Shown here piece after piece: positions 10,361 to 21,129 of a stretch of 64,000 nt of DNA. The stretch covers positions 107,482-171,481 of the forward strand of contig NPFB01000125.1 of NCBI GenBank assembly GCA_014084085.1. The letters are read 5' to 3'. Position 1 is the first letter of the stretch; the number at the start of each line of letters is the position of its first letter. This DNA comes from Hondaea fermentalgiana. Lineage: Eukaryota > Sar > Bigyra > Thraustochytrida > Thraustochytriidae. A program made the position numbers and the translations under genes. The notes beneath the pieces were generated by a model. That model did no database searches and had not been told where the DNA came from. It saw only the letters and a program-made list of their open reading frames with translations.

Positions 10361-11296
10361 TTAGACATCTTGCGCGGTTGCCTCGGCAACCTCTGCTTCA
10401 GCCACTTTCTCTTCCTCTGCGAGCTCAGCGTTGAATCTGTCCTCGGCTTGTCGAATGGCAGCCTTGACCTTGTAGCCAATGTAAATAATCACCACGAATG
10501 TCATCAGGATTCCAAATGCATTGGCGATAATGCTGCCCCCGCCCACTGAGGATCCGCCGTCGATGGCCTCTACGATCGTGCTGGCGACGCTGCCCAGATA
10601 GCAGAATATCGCCGAGTAAATCGAACCCGACACCAACTGACAGGCGAGGTGAATATGGCTCGGCGCGTCGAGAACAGCCAGTGAATAACTCTTGAGCCAC
10701 GTCGGGAAAAAGCTCATTTTGACCAGAAAGATGGCTCGTGCAGGTTCGGTCTTCATCAAGTCGTTAAGAACGCGAATCTCTAGGTAATTTTCCAAGAGCC
10801 AGGAACGCAGGCGCTGGCGCCAGCCGCACCACGCAAAGACGGTGCGCACAAGCAGGATGGTGAGGATCAGACCGAGCATCATGCCGCAAATTGAGCCGAG
10901 CAATCCATAGCTAAAACCGAAGACGTAGCCGCCTGCGAGTGAAAAGACGCTCTTGGACATGAAGAGCAAGAGCCAGAGTGCCATGAGAAGGGAATAGTAT
11001 GCGACCGAGACGGGTTTGTGCTCCTCGGCCCACTCGAACACTGCGACGACCTCATCTTCGAGTACCAGGCCTGCAATGAGCACTGCTCCGAGGAGGACGG
11101 CAAAGACAGGCACGAGCACCTTGAGGCGCTCCAGGAGGAGCCTCGTCCACGTTTTGTTACGCGTCTCCTCGAGCTGACGCTGAAACGAGGCTCGTTCCTC
11201 CCGGATCTTACTGAGACGCTTCTGCGCGGCGTCCACGTTCGCATGCGCGCCCGGCGCCGCAATGTCGGCGCCGGCGTCCACCTTGGCCTGCTGCAT
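10361..11296 (-). CDS. VTT-domain (TVP38/TMEM64/DedA-like) membrane protein
   Basis: 311 aa from the ATG at 11296. After a soluble, basic N-terminal helix (residues about 25-55) there is a TM segment (VLVPVFAVLLGAVLIAGLVL). A VTT-type core follows: LLLFMSKSVFSLAGGYVFG, then GLLGSICGMMLGLILTILLV, the re-entrant region with AIFLVKMSFFPTWLKSYSL, and C-terminal TM segments. The GGYVFG and SFFP-x-x-LK-x-Y blocks fit the SNARE-associated Golgi / TMEM41-TMEM64 superfamily; some members are lipid scramblases or membrane-remodelling proteins of ER and Golgi. The C-terminus is charged (AELAEEEKVAEAEVAEA). The open frame runs another 297 codons upstream, but that part is Arg/Ala/Pro low complexity, so the internal ATG is chosen. 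Confidence 0.8.
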   Translation of the reverse strand: MQQAKVDAGADIAAPGAHANVDAAQKRLSKIREERASFQRQLEETRNKTWTRLLLERLKVLVPVFAVLLGAVLIAGLVLEDEVVAVFEWAEEHKPVSVAYYSLLMALWLLLFMSKSVFSLAGGYVFGFSYGLLGSICGMMLGLILTILLVRTVFAWCGWRQRLRSWLLENYLEIRVLNDLMKTEPARAIFLVKMSFFPTWLKSYSLAVLDAPSHIHLACQLVSGSIYSAIFCYLGSVASTIVEAIDGGSSVGGGSIIANAFGILMTFVVIIYIGYKVKAAIRQAEDRFNAELAEEEKVAEAEVAEATAQDV

Positions 11297-11909
11297 GGTC
11301 GCGTCGAGCGCCGTCCGCACGCGCGCGCAATCTAATCTGCACCCGGAGGGAGCGCCGCCTCTCCGTCTCTCCTCGCCTCGCCTCGCCTCGTCTTCTCCAC
11401 CGCGCGCGAGCAGGGCGTCCGAGGCCGATCGCTCCTCTCTCCGCTGCCGCCGCCGCCCTCGATGCGCGTCTGCGCGGCCTGCGGCCCTGCCGCTGCCGCG
11501 TGGCGCGGCGGCCCTCGCTCGCGCTGCACGTGCGGCCCGCCTGCTGCTGCGACGAGCTGGCACGCGCGCGGGTCTGGCGCGCACACCAGCAGCTGCGGCG
11601 GCTGCGGGGACAGCCGGGTCAAAGCGGAAGAAGAGGCAGAGCGGAAAGAGGGAAACGAAAGCTGGGAGCGAGGGGGGAAATAAGAGAGACGAGAGAAGGA
11701 GGCGCGCGTCCTGCTCAAGGCTGCCGCACCCGCCCGCCGCACCCGCGGCTCGGGGCCGATCCGCAGCCGATCCGATATCTATCTGCAGTGCGGTGCAGCC
11801 AGCAGCTGCTCCGCGATCCGTAGGCTGCCGGCAGGCAGTTGAGGAAGCCCGGTGTGGGACTGCGCTGCGCTGCACTGCGAGAGTGTGTGGAGTGGCTGCG
11901 CTGCTCTCT
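11297..11909. other. GC-rich intergenic region
   Basis: Very GC-rich DNA between two co-directional (-) genes. It is open in several frames only through composition. It is the likely promoter and 5' UTR of the VTT gene. No conserved coding or RNA signal was seen. Confidence 0.4.
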
Positions 11910-14137
11910 CTACTCGCACGAGTCTCGGGCGGAGGAGAGCGCCTCCTCGAGGTCGTCGCTCTGGGCGCGGCTGTCGCGGAGGGCTCGGAGCGCGGTGGCC
12001 CTCTTGGCGCGGCTCTTCCAGCGCATGGCAAAGGCCGCAGCGCGGACGCCCGCGCTAACGCCGCGACTGGCGGTCTCCTGTCTCGCGGCGCTCTCGATCG
12101 AGTCTCGCAGCGACCTGGGCACGTGAAGCTTGTTCTCCTCGAGGAAACGCACGTGCTCAACAGGGTCGATCTTGACCACGTTGACACGAATTAGCGTGAC
12201 AAGACGCTGAAACGAGGCGACGTAGTGATCCCGCGGGTCCATGACGTGGAGCAGCACGTCCTGGAAGAGCTCCTTGCTCAAGGGAAAGCCCTCGATGATG
12301 AGCTTGCGAAGCGCAGCAAGAAGCTTTTGCTCCGGCACGGAAAGAGGCGTCGACGACTCGCCACGCGCCGCCACCAGCGTCTGAAACCAGGTGCTATTTT
12401 CCATGTTGTAACGAATTTGAAGGGTACGCAGTTCCTTGGCCGTGTGGCGGATTTCCTCGAGTTGCTTTTGTGAGTCGACTTGCCGTCGCAAACCTTGTTT
12501 GCGCTTTGCTGTTTCACTGACATGGTACGTTTCCCCGGTTTCAGGGTGCAGTGCGAGGTCAAGCGCAATAAACTTTCGGCGAAATTCATTTGCGCGCTCA
12601 AAGTCCGCGTCTGACATGCGTTGCAAGAGGCGGCCTTGCTGCTGCGACTTGGTCTCAAAAAATTCTCTGGCACGCTGAACAATCGCCGTCTCCAGGTTGC
12701 GACTCTGCAGCGTGGATCGTTGAATTCGCTTCAAGATCCGCTCATGGTGCGCTTCGAGGCGACGCAATCGTTGCAGGGCGACCTGATCTTGCACCGACTG
12801 CATGGATTGAGGTTGTGAAGCGTCAGTCTCTGCAGGACCCATTGGCTTGGCGCCACTGACATTTGCACCATGTAACATAGTATTCGTACTCGGCGACGCG
12901 TGAGAAATGGCTCGAGAAGTGCCAGGGGGCGTCGAGGTCTCGTCGGAGGAAATACCCCCAGTAAATGGATCGCGGGCTGCATTTGCCGGCACAACTCCGG
13001 AGGCGGCACCCCGCGTTGCCGCGAGAAGCGCTTCGGCGAGTGCTTCCTTCGGACTCTTTTCATTCAGGGGCCTGCGGGGAAAGCATAATACGTACGAGGG
13101 TAGCCTGCGTCTCTGATATTCACCAAGGGGTTTCGCCTTGTCCATGACGTCTTTAACAAAGATGGAACTCCTACGACGACCGTTTTCTGGTGTCGTCCTG
13201 TCAGCAGCATATCCCGTTTGATTGTTTGGGCCGCCGGATCCAGCGTGGGCAGCTTTGCTGCTCACCTGCGTTGCTCTGCCTGGTCCATCGGGCGAACCAC
13301 CTGTTCTGGCAGTTGCTGCGAGAAGTGAACTCCGCCGCGAGCGTCCGCTCGGTAATCTATGTGGTATTAAAGTCGAAGGTTTTTCGTTCGGTGAATGCGG
13401 AACCTTGGAAGCAGCTCTCTCACCAGCAATCTTTCCTCTACGATCTCGTTGCGAAATGGCTTCAAATCCCTCCTGAAGGCGCTCAGTTACCGTGGCGTGG
13501 CCTTTTGCGAATCCTGCCATAGACTTCCCTCCTCCTCCCGAAACTGCGTTGGATTTGAGACTGCTGCGCTTGTGGCTCGCAATTGATGCACGCTGCAAGC
13601 TGAGCCGAGGTCGCGCGCCGGATCCCGACGGCCTGGTGGGAACAAGGGCACCTTGTTTTGCCGTTGCAGCGTTTGCTTTCGGACTGCTTGTGCCTTTGAG
13701 GCCTTCCCGGCTCATGTCGTTTCTGTGCGCCTCGGCCAATTGCTCCGCGCGCGTTGATGCAAATTTAGCGCACTCTAGCGCATGATGACGCTTCGCTTCG
13801 ACCAAGACGCTTCCGCCTGCACGCACACTATTAATCTTCTTGTTGGTGTCCTTGAGTTTGGCCAAGATTACATCATAGCCGAGACTATGTGCGCAGTGAG
13901 GAGCGTCCTGTGCATTCGGGCCATGGCGGAGAGCCCAGAGCTCGGCCCTCATACTCAGTTTGGGAACTGTGATATGCGAGGAAGTGATGGTGGCAGAGTC
14001 ATCGTCAGAAGTCCGACTGCTGGCTGTCCTGGTGAGGTCATTTCCGATGTCGGTGTGCTTTGAGAGGTGTCTCTGTTTCTGATCAAAGAGCAGATTACTC
14101 TCAGTCTCGTTTTTATCGAGGCTGTACATGTTGGGTC

Positions 14138-14186
<49 letters not shown>

Positions 14187-14291
14187 GAGCATTTTGTCCT
14201 TTACGTTGCCGGCTAGGCCATTTTTGTTAGCTCCATCGAGGCCCGAATTTGCATTGCCACGTTTCACGCGCAGGTGTAAAACGCTTTCCAT
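11910..14291 (-). CDS. Large protein with poly-Asn tract and predicted coiled coil, function unknown
   Basis: 793 aa from the ATG at 14291. The N-terminal 400 residues are low complexity and probably disordered, with about 16 consecutive Asn near residue 36 and Ser/Arg/Gly-rich patches. Residues about 480-640 look like a helical coiled coil (VALQRLRRLEAHHERILKRI, then REFFETKSQQQGRLLQRM). A globular-looking segment follows at about 645-735 (KLLAALRKLIIEGFPLSKEL, then ELFQDVLLHVMDPRDHYVAS). The C-terminus is basic, then acidic. I recognise no catalytic motif or named domain. Conserved-looking hydrophobic patterning in the C-terminal half and normal codon usage support a real gene. The 5' end could include another exon. 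Confidence 0.7.
14138..14187 (-). repeat. Trinucleotide repeat encoding poly-Asn
   Basis: GTT repeated about 16 times on the + strand (AAC on the coding strand) within the N-terminus of the 793-aa protein. Confidence 0.9.
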
Positions 14292-14937
14292 GGAACCAAG
14301 AGGTTTGTAAGGTTTATTGATGACAGCATCTCTTCCATGACTGGTCAGCTCGCGTGCGCGCGACTTGTTTGGCTCTGGAATGCTGGTAATAAGGTGTGTT
14401 CGTGTTCGAAAGGCGGGTCGCTGGAGACTGTCTGCCTCCTCACGCTCGATGCCTCCATAAATAATCTCAAAGCTGCGAGCATCAGATGGTTAGTAAGACT
14501 TTGGCTCTAGCGCGGCGAATACGACGTCGAATAAATGCAAGCAAATGTAGCCGCCAACAACATCATCATTGTCAGCAACAGCAGCAGCAGCAGCAGCAGC
14601 AGCACCAGCAACGTACGGCATTTTTTCTGGCCGCCTGGTGGCGAGAGTCGTGGTAGGGTGAGGTCATGCAGCACAGCTCGCCTCGTTTCTCCACTCAGAA
14701 GCCCGCGGAGCAAGGCTAGGCTAGAGATCGCTTTGCGCGCTGCGGGCAATGATCGCCCGTGCGCGCCGCGGTCGTGACGCAAGTGTGCTTGTTTCTGAGG
14801 TGTAATGTCTTGTCTCGTAAGCGAGCTCACCTTGATCGTATTCGGATTCCGATTTCAATATTTTTTTTTGGACATGAACGGATAAAAAATTCTCGTGCTC
14901 AGGTTTAGTAGTGAGAAGGAATGAAAGGGATTGATTT
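14292..14937. other. Intergenic region with CAG microsatellite
   Basis: Between the 793-aa gene and the hydroxylase gene, both (-). Contains a (CAG)8 run at about 14580-14603 and a T-rich tract near 14858-14870 close to the hydroxylase 3' end. No gene was seen. Confidence 0.4.
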
Positions 14938-15969
14938 CTAAAGATCCCAGCGATGAGTCTTCATGAGGCAGTCAAACCATGGGGAAATAGAGAGGTTGAA
15001 CTTGAGGGTGCGGTGGTGAACTTCGTGAAACCACGAGTTCCAGTCGTCGAAGCGCTGCGTCCACGTGGAAAGCGGTGCCACGAGCGGCATGGTGGGCATG
15101 GGCTTGCCGGCGTGAGATTCGATTTCATGCCAAAAGATGTAAGTCCCTAGCAACGACATGTCAAACCCATCCAAGGGCGTAAAGAAAGTGTCGTGAACGG
15201 CAACGCCAACGATGAACGGAATGAAGGCCTCAATGAGGAGGTCGTGCCACTCGAAATGGTAGTTCGTGGTGAGCTGGGTGGCGCTGTGCTCGTGATGTGT
15301 CCGATGGGCCCACGCGTAAACGTCCTTGCGATGAAGCCAGCGATGCCCGATCCAGAATCCAGCATCGACAATAACCCGCATGTAAATGAGGCGCATCAAG
15401 AAGCGCAAGGGTCTCCAGGGCTCACCTTGTCCGGTCACCTTGCCGTTCTTTATGTAGAGAAAGATCAAGCTTTGCACCGTGGCCCCAATGACATTAACGA
15501 CGGTATTGCACTTGATGTAGTCCATGAGGATTTCGGTATAGGTCTGCTTGAGGCGCTTGTGGGTAAAGAAGGGCACGTGCGCGTAGACCTTGTTGATGAG
15601 AAACCAATTGATGGCCATGGACCCGTCGACGGTAACTACGTTGCCGGCCCATTGTTTGAAGAATGCTTTCCAAAAAGTGTCCCCATTCTCGAGACCGAAT
15701 CCGAGCTTGAACTTGAGCAGCACCGTGGTCCACACGGAAGCGTTAGTGAGAACCCAGGCGGCGACGGGGTGATCCTGAACCTTTTCCGCGCTGGGCGTGC
15801 GCTGGGTCTTGGGATGTTCGACAATCTCCCGCTCGCGGTTCACCCTGACCGCCTCCGCGCTCTTGAACCCGTACGCCACCGTGACCGCCGCCAGCACCAG
15901 CGCCGCCTTTTGCTCGGCGGTCCGCAGCCCGCCGAGCAGCCCCGGCGCAGCCACCGCGGTGTCGGCCAT
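14938..15969 (-). CDS. Fatty acid hydroxylase superfamily (sterol-desaturase-like) di-iron membrane enzyme
   Basis: 343 aa from the ATG at 15969. The histidine boxes of the superfamily are visible: HRWLH near residue 218, HRTHHEH near 231, HEIESH near 289 and HEVHH near 320. Hydrophobic segments lie between them (VNVIGATVQSLIFLYI, LIEAFIPFIVGVAVHDTFF). Enzymes of this group use a di-iron centre and O2 to hydroxylate or desaturate sterols, sphingoid bases or fatty acids in the ER membrane. The substrate cannot be assigned from sequence. The frame stays open upstream, but the residues before this Met are Arg-rich low complexity and not family-like. It is divergent from PRP18 across about 1.06 kb. 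Confidence 0.88.
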   Translation of the reverse strand: MADTAVAAPGLLGGLRTAEQKAALVLAAVTVAYGFKSAEAVRVNREREIVEHPKTQRTPSAEKVQDHPVAAWVLTNASVWTTVLLKFKLGFGLENGDTFWKAFFKQWAGNVVTVDGSMAINWFLINKVYAHVPFFTHKRLKQTYTEILMDYIKCNTVVNVIGATVQSLIFLYIKNGKVTGQGEPWRPLRFLMRLIYMRVIVDAGFWIGHRWLHRKDVYAWAHRTHHEHSATQLTTNYHFEWHDLLIEAFIPFIVGVAVHDTFFTPLDGFDMSLLGTYIFWHEIESHAGKPMPTMPLVAPLSTWTQRFDDWNSWFHEVHHRTLKFNLSISPWFDCLMKTHRWDL

Positions 15970-17030
15970 GTCTCCCTCCCTCCCTCCCTCACGCCTTCCG
16001 CGCCCGCCTCGCCAGCGTCTGCTCCGCGCCTGCTCGCCCGCCTCGCCTCGCGCGTTTCGGTTCTGCTGCTGCCCTGCCCTGCCCTCCTTGCCCTGCGGAC
16101 GTGGACGTGGACGTGGACGTGGACGCGGACGCGGACTGGGACTCGGCCTGGGAGGTAGGTTGCGGTCTCTCCTCCCGTACTCTTCCCTTTCTCGCGCTCT
16201 CTTCCGTTCACGCAATCTGGCGCGCCCGCCTCGCCCGCGGCGCGAACCGGCGCGACGCGAGCCCGTTGGGCGGCGCGAGCTCGCGCGACGGACGCCGGGA
16301 AGAGCGCGGCGGCGAGCGCGGCGAGGCGAAGTCCGGAGGCAGCACGCGGAGGGAGGCACGTTCGGGCGACCCGGTTTATGACCGGGATGGACCCGCGAGA
16401 CGCCGGAGAAGCCGTGCGCGCAGAGCGAGGGCGCGCGCATGGCGTGCTTGCATTGCAGTCGCCGGCCGGGACAGGGGAAGATCCGGGCTGCAAAGCGAGG
16501 CGTGCGTGCGAAGCCCCTCCCGACGTTCGCCGGGCCAGTTGGTTAGATTGCTAAGCAGCACAGTGTGTGAACGACGGAGGAGACGGGGCTGGTCAACCAA
16601 GTCCAAGATTGCATCTCGTGCAGCAGCAGCCAGCCAGCTGCAGCACGTTGAACGATGCAGAAAAACTTCCCGGTTAGACACTCGCATCCGGCGTGATCAA
16701 GTGGTTGGACGGAGAACCTGCTTGCCCTGTGCCATCCAAGAACACCCAACTTGACAGCGCGTGAGATCATCATCAAATGGAGCACTTCTCCACGGCCAGG
16801 AATGAAGAACGATCTCGACAGTGACCTGCCACTGGAAAGGAAGAAAGAAGGCCAAGGCAAAGCAACTCCAGCTTCAACTGCAACATTGCAAGTGCAGCAT
16901 GGTGGAAGGCGCCCGTCGCCGCGAAATTGAAATCCAGAGACCCAAATTTATCTGCCAGAGACCCCAAATTCATCTGCACCAAGCACAAGCAGAGCCAAGC
17001 GGAGCCAAGCAAACCGCCTTGCGACGCAGG
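15970..17030. promoter_or_regulatory. Divergent intergenic region, GTGGAC hexamer repeat
   Basis: GC-rich region between the hydroxylase (-) and PRP18 (+) starts, so it must carry both promoters. A short tandem array of the hexamer GTGGAC/GCGGAC lies at about 16097-16137. No gene was recognised, although compositionally open frames cross it. Confidence 0.4.
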
Positions 17031-18658
17031 ATGGACGCGCTCGCGGCGCTCATCGCGGACGGGCGCGCGGCGCGCGCGGCGCGGGGGCCGCAGCGCGGGG
17101 GCCGCGTGCGCGTCCGTCCGGACGCCGCGAGCGCCGGCGAGGACGCGGCGCCGGAGAAGAAGAAGAAGAAGAAGAAGACGCACGATGGCGAGGCGGCGGC
17201 GGCCGGCGCGCAGGGCCAACCAAATGGCGCGCGCGAGCGCGAGGTCGACGGCGAGGCCTCGGCGTCGACGTTGACGTCGTCGAAGGCCTCGCCGCGAGCT
17301 GCTGCTGACGGCGCCGATGCGAAGATGCAGGAGCTGACGCGCGAAGAAGTTGTGCGTAGACTGCGCGCTCGTGGCGAGCCAGCCACGCTCTTTGGCGAGC
17401 AGGACGCGACGCGACTTGCGCGGCTTCGCGCCCTCGAAAAGCAGAATATGGGCGCGGACGAGCACAAGGGCATGAAGCTCAAGGGCTCACACGCACCCTC
17501 GCTTGCATCTGCTGCGGCCACAGCCGCGCTCTTGGCGGCGGAGGATGAGGCCAGGACGCTCGAGGGTATCTCTGGCGAAACCGCCGCCGCCGCCGCCGCC
17601 ACCGCTGCTGGCGCTGGCATTGGAGCCGGCGCCGCCTTATCCTCCCTGTCTTCGTCGTCCTCCTCCGCTGCCGGCGCCGGTGCAGGCAAGGGCGACTTTA
17701 GTTCCGCCATCGAAAGGACTTCGAGTGGCAAGAAACGACGCAGCGAACGCAGCGTGACGGACGCGGATGTTGTGAACAAGAAAACCGCCGAGAAACGCGT
17801 GCTCGCGTTCATGAAGTTGAATCTTGATGACTGGCAAGCCCAGGTCAATTCGATGGACGCTGCGCAACGACGGAGCGTCACGGGTCGCAAGGAGGCGCAG
17901 ACCCTAAAGCAAACGCAGGATCACCTGCGGCCCCTGAAAAAACTACTCAAGAACAAGCAGGTCGCTCCTGAAGTTCTCGAGGCCGTTGATCGCATGGTCC
18001 AACTTTGCATGAAGAAAGAATACACGCAGGTAAGTAGCGCTTCGTTTTCGAGGCGGGAGAACAGGAGGGATGTGGGCGCCCGGAGAGACGATGAGCCAGT
18101 CGGTCCTTGTTTCCGGAACGGGAGTGGTCGGTTGAGGTGTTTTTCTTTTCTAATGGCAGGCATGTGAGGATAATTCATCATAAGCCTGAGTCGCCAAAGA
18201 GCGACCGCATGAGTGACACCAATTTTTATCAGTTTTCACGAATCTGATGCCTGCCGAGAGAAAAGGAAAAATCCATCAAACGACCTGGCATGATTTACAT
18301 TCGATCGATCTCCAATGGTCGATCATTTGTCGGACGAGCCCGTCCGAACCTTCTTTCCTTTTTGCTGTTTTCTTTTTCGCATTCTGGACGAGTACTGACA
18401 ATATGTTTTCTATTGAAACTCGAAACTCCACAGGCTGCAGATCAGTATGTGCGTCTCGCTATTGGCAACGACCCATGGCCCATTGGTGTGACCATGGTTG
18501 GTATCCATGAGCGCAAAGGCCGTGAACGCATCAATGCCGGCAAGGTTGCGCACGTCATGAACGACGAAGCGCAACGCAAGTACCTCACGAGTTTGAAGCG
18601 ACTTCTCACTTTTCGTCAAAACACACATCCTGCGGACCCGTCTAAGATGCTGCAGTAG
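17031..18658 (+). CDS. PRPF18: Pre-mRNA splicing factor 18 (PRP18), two exons
   Basis: Exons 17031-18029 and 18434-18658 join in phase 0 (donor gtaagt, acceptor ccacag, branch-like tactgac) to give 407 aa. Residues about 97-137 are an SFM/PRP4-like motif (LTREEVVRRLRARGEPATLF). The C-terminal Prp18 domain (about 250-400) includes the nearly invariant block QYVRLAIGNDPWPIGVTMVG followed by IHERKGRERI, then KVAHVMNDEAQRKYLTSLKR. PRP18 stabilises exon and U5 snRNP contacts during the second step of splicing. Between the two parts lie a Lys run, poly-Ala and poly-Ser linkers typical of this genome. The second exon is required: without it the protein would lose the most conserved Prp18 loop. Confidence 0.93.
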
Positions 18659-19458
18659 CCGCGAAATTTAGCGAACAGGCCTCTCGACTTTGGACTTCTT
18701 TCTCTACTGGGTATGCAGAAGCCAAAGCATCGCGAATTTTGTATACAATCCCCAAGCCACGCGAGTCATCTTGAACGATAGAAGGCTTATTGGCGTGTCC
18801 AGGCCTATGAAGATTTATGTACCCTTTTTTAGTTAGACCTTTTTCTGATCGAACTTTTCCAATGAATTTTTTTTTCCTGCAGCCGGGGTGTGTGCACGTG
18901 CCTGTGCTGCTGCAAACCTGAACTAGGCCTGCAAGCGGGGCCGCTCGCTGCGCGGCTGCGCGAGGGCTCTGGATCCCGCCGCGTCTGTTCTGCGTCCCCT
19001 CGCCTCGCCGCTGCCCGCCTGCGGCAACTCGCCCGCTTCGCGCAGGACTCGGCAACGTACCTACTCCCGCGCTCGCCTTCTGCTCAAGCACGAGAGAGAG
19101 ATTGCGAGCCCGTGCCCCCCTGCCCTTTCACCGGCGCTGTCACGCCCGCTCCCCTGACGCGGACGGCGCCGCGCGGCAGCCCGAGCACGGCGCGGGCGTC
19201 TCTGGGCCCGCCTGTTCCCCTCCCCCCGCCCCTCCCCCCCGCGCGCCTCGCGCGCTCGGGCGCTGCCCTCGCTTCGCACGCAAGGTCGGAGGACGTGTGC
19301 GACGTACAAACAAGGAAAGTCAAGGGGCCCGTGCACGTGCTGGTCGTGGACACCGTCGTCGTCGTCGTGGTCGTCGTGGCCCTTGGCCTCGCTTTCTTCA
19401 TCTCGGACCTGCAGCTTGAACTCGGGCGGGCCCTGACGCTGCGGCCGTGAGGCTTCTG
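18659..19458. other. Intergenic region upstream of the poly-Gln gene
   Basis: AT-rich PRP18 3' flank (18659-18880) followed by a GC-rich, CpG-rich stretch to 19458 that probably is promoter and 5' UTR. An upstream frame runs into the next gene but has no ATG. No other gene was seen. Confidence 0.4.
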
Positions 19459-20583
19459 ATGCACGGGACGATGCCGCCTCCCTTCCTGGGTCTCGACCTG
19501 GACCAGATTGATGATCAACAGCAGCAGCAACAGCAACAACTGCAAAAGTCCGGCATGCCGGATACGCAACAGCAGCAGCAACAGCAACAGGATAATCAAG
19601 AACAGGAGCAACAGGTTCATGACCAGCATCCTTTTCAGTTCCCAAGCTCGGTTCCTGCGTCGCAGAACCACCTGCAAAACGAGGTCCAGGCACTCTTTGG
19701 AGACTCAATGCACTCCCTGGACAACCTCGCGGAGAATCAGCTCTTATTGCAGCAAGCGCAGCAACTTTTGGCTGGCGATGGCGATGACGACATGGAAGAC
19801 GATGAGAGTCTCGAGGTTACACCGGACGATCTCTTTCCGCCGGGATACGCCATGAGCGAGCGCCCCTCGCCAGATTCGACTCTCACGGTTCATCATGCCA
19901 TCTGGTTTCTCAATGTGCTCGAGCGGTCAAACATGGAGCAACTCGCGCCAGACGGCCGTGAGCGCATCGAAAAATCGACGCTGCGCGCCAAGCCTAAACA
20001 TCGCACAGCTGTTCTTTTTGAGGACGATGTGCGCTTCGTACTCGAAAGCTCGCACAGCGTCGTCCCGGAGACGAGCGTCATTGCCATGTGCACGGCCCCG
20101 AACGCCGCCGCCGCTGCCGCTGCAGCTTCGTCGAATCTCACGCGTCGACCTTCGGCGCGGAATAGCTTCTCGGGGGACAACTCGGACGTTGGCTCACGCC
20201 AGCGTCTCGATGCTGCGAGCTCGCCCGCCATGGCCGTTGCAGCCAAGGCGATCAAAGACGCGGCCCTGACGGAAGAGGTGGACATTCGCATGGTCCTCAT
20301 TCGCCAGGCATGTAAAGACGTCATTGGGGCCTACGAACAGAGCATCCGAAATGCGCCACCGCGGAGCTGCATCTGGTCTGCGCTCATGCATCGCGCCGAG
20401 TTCCATCTTCGCGAGAGTGGTTTCTCCGACACGCAAATCATCGAGAGCGACAACCCGAAGCAGGAGAGCATGCTGGAGCTCCAGGGCCACCGCATTTCTC
20501 GCTCCAACTTTACCAAGATTGCTCGCCAGTTTTGCGAGAACTGGAACAACGATGGCGAGAACAACCTCAAGGTGCCCAAGTGA
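19459..20583 (+). CDS. Poly-Gln protein, function unknown
   Basis: 374 aa from the ATG at 19459; a second ATG lies at 19471. The N-terminal 110 residues are Gln-rich with two short poly-Gln runs (about residues 21-28 and 37-44), then an acidic patch (GDGDDDMEDDESLEV). Residues about 130-200 look ordered (STLTVHHAIWFLNVLERSNM, then TAVLFEDDVRFVLESS). A poly-Ala/Ser linker precedes a C-terminal helical region (IRMVLIRQACKDVIGAYEQS, then SRSNFTKIARQFCENWNN). The Gln-rich leader and acidic patch resemble transcriptional co-regulators, but I recognise no domain and assign no function. The ordered blocks argue against a spurious frame. Confidence 0.7.
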   Translation: MHGTMPPPFLGLDLDQIDDQQQQQQQQLQKSGMPDTQQQQQQQQDNQEQEQQVHDQHPFQFPSSVPASQNHLQNEVQALFGDSMHSLDNLAENQLLLQQAQQLLAGDGDDDMEDDESLEVTPDDLFPPGYAMSERPSPDSTLTVHHAIWFLNVLERSNMEQLAPDGRERIEKSTLRAKPKHRTAVLFEDDVRFVLESSHSVVPETSVIAMCTAPNAAAAAAAASSNLTRRPSARNSFSGDNSDVGSRQRLDAASSPAMAVAAKAIKDAALTEEVDIRMVLIRQACKDVIGAYEQSIRNAPPRSCIWSALMHRAEFHLRESGFSDTQIIESDNPKQESMLELQGHRISRSNFTKIARQFCENWNNDGENNLKVPK

Positions 20584-21129
20584 GCATGCGCATGTTTCAG
20601 CATTCTTTTGTCCGCCGCCCTAGCTGCCTCTGTTTTGTTCTTTTCTTTGCGCCCTTTGGGCTCCTGATCTTATTTCACATCTACTACAAATTCATCACTT
20701 TTATCCTCTTTGCTTGATCCCTTCTCCACAAAATCTGAAAAAAAAAACTTTAGCCAGCCAGGCAAGATGGCGCGTTCCCCGCACTCATTAATGTTATCTA
20801 TGTCAAGCATTTTCTTTTTGTGCAAAGAACCGACGCAAAGAAGTTAAAACAAACAAACATGAGTGTCATCTGAGGCGGCCATCATCAAGGACATGAAAAT
20901 AAATGTAGTATCGTCACCTTTACATGTCTCCTTCAAAAACATTTTGTTTACCATTGGTTGGGCCAACATCAGATGCCTTCCAGCTACGGTCGACTCTACC
21001 CGACACCCTCTGACGTGACCCTTGACCTTCGACATGAAGATCGCTCGACATAAACGCAGACAACACCACAACACCGTGCACGGAAAAAAGTCATCGAAAG
21101 AAAAGATCACAAACCCGCAATCGTTCACA
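20584..21129. other. Intergenic region
   Basis: AT-richer region between two (+) genes, including pyrimidine-rich and A-rich stretches (for example about 20738-20750) suited to 3' processing. No extra gene was seen. Confidence 0.4.

Noticed and set aside
11262..12194. 310-aa open frame on + strand overlapping two (-) genes
   Set aside because: Ala/Arg low complexity overlapping the start of the VTT gene and the end of the 793-aa gene. Compositional artefact.
15193..16158. 321-aa open frame antisense to the hydroxylase
   Set aside because: The hydroxylase histidine boxes on the other strand are decisive. This frame shows no domain and ends in a translated hexamer repeat.
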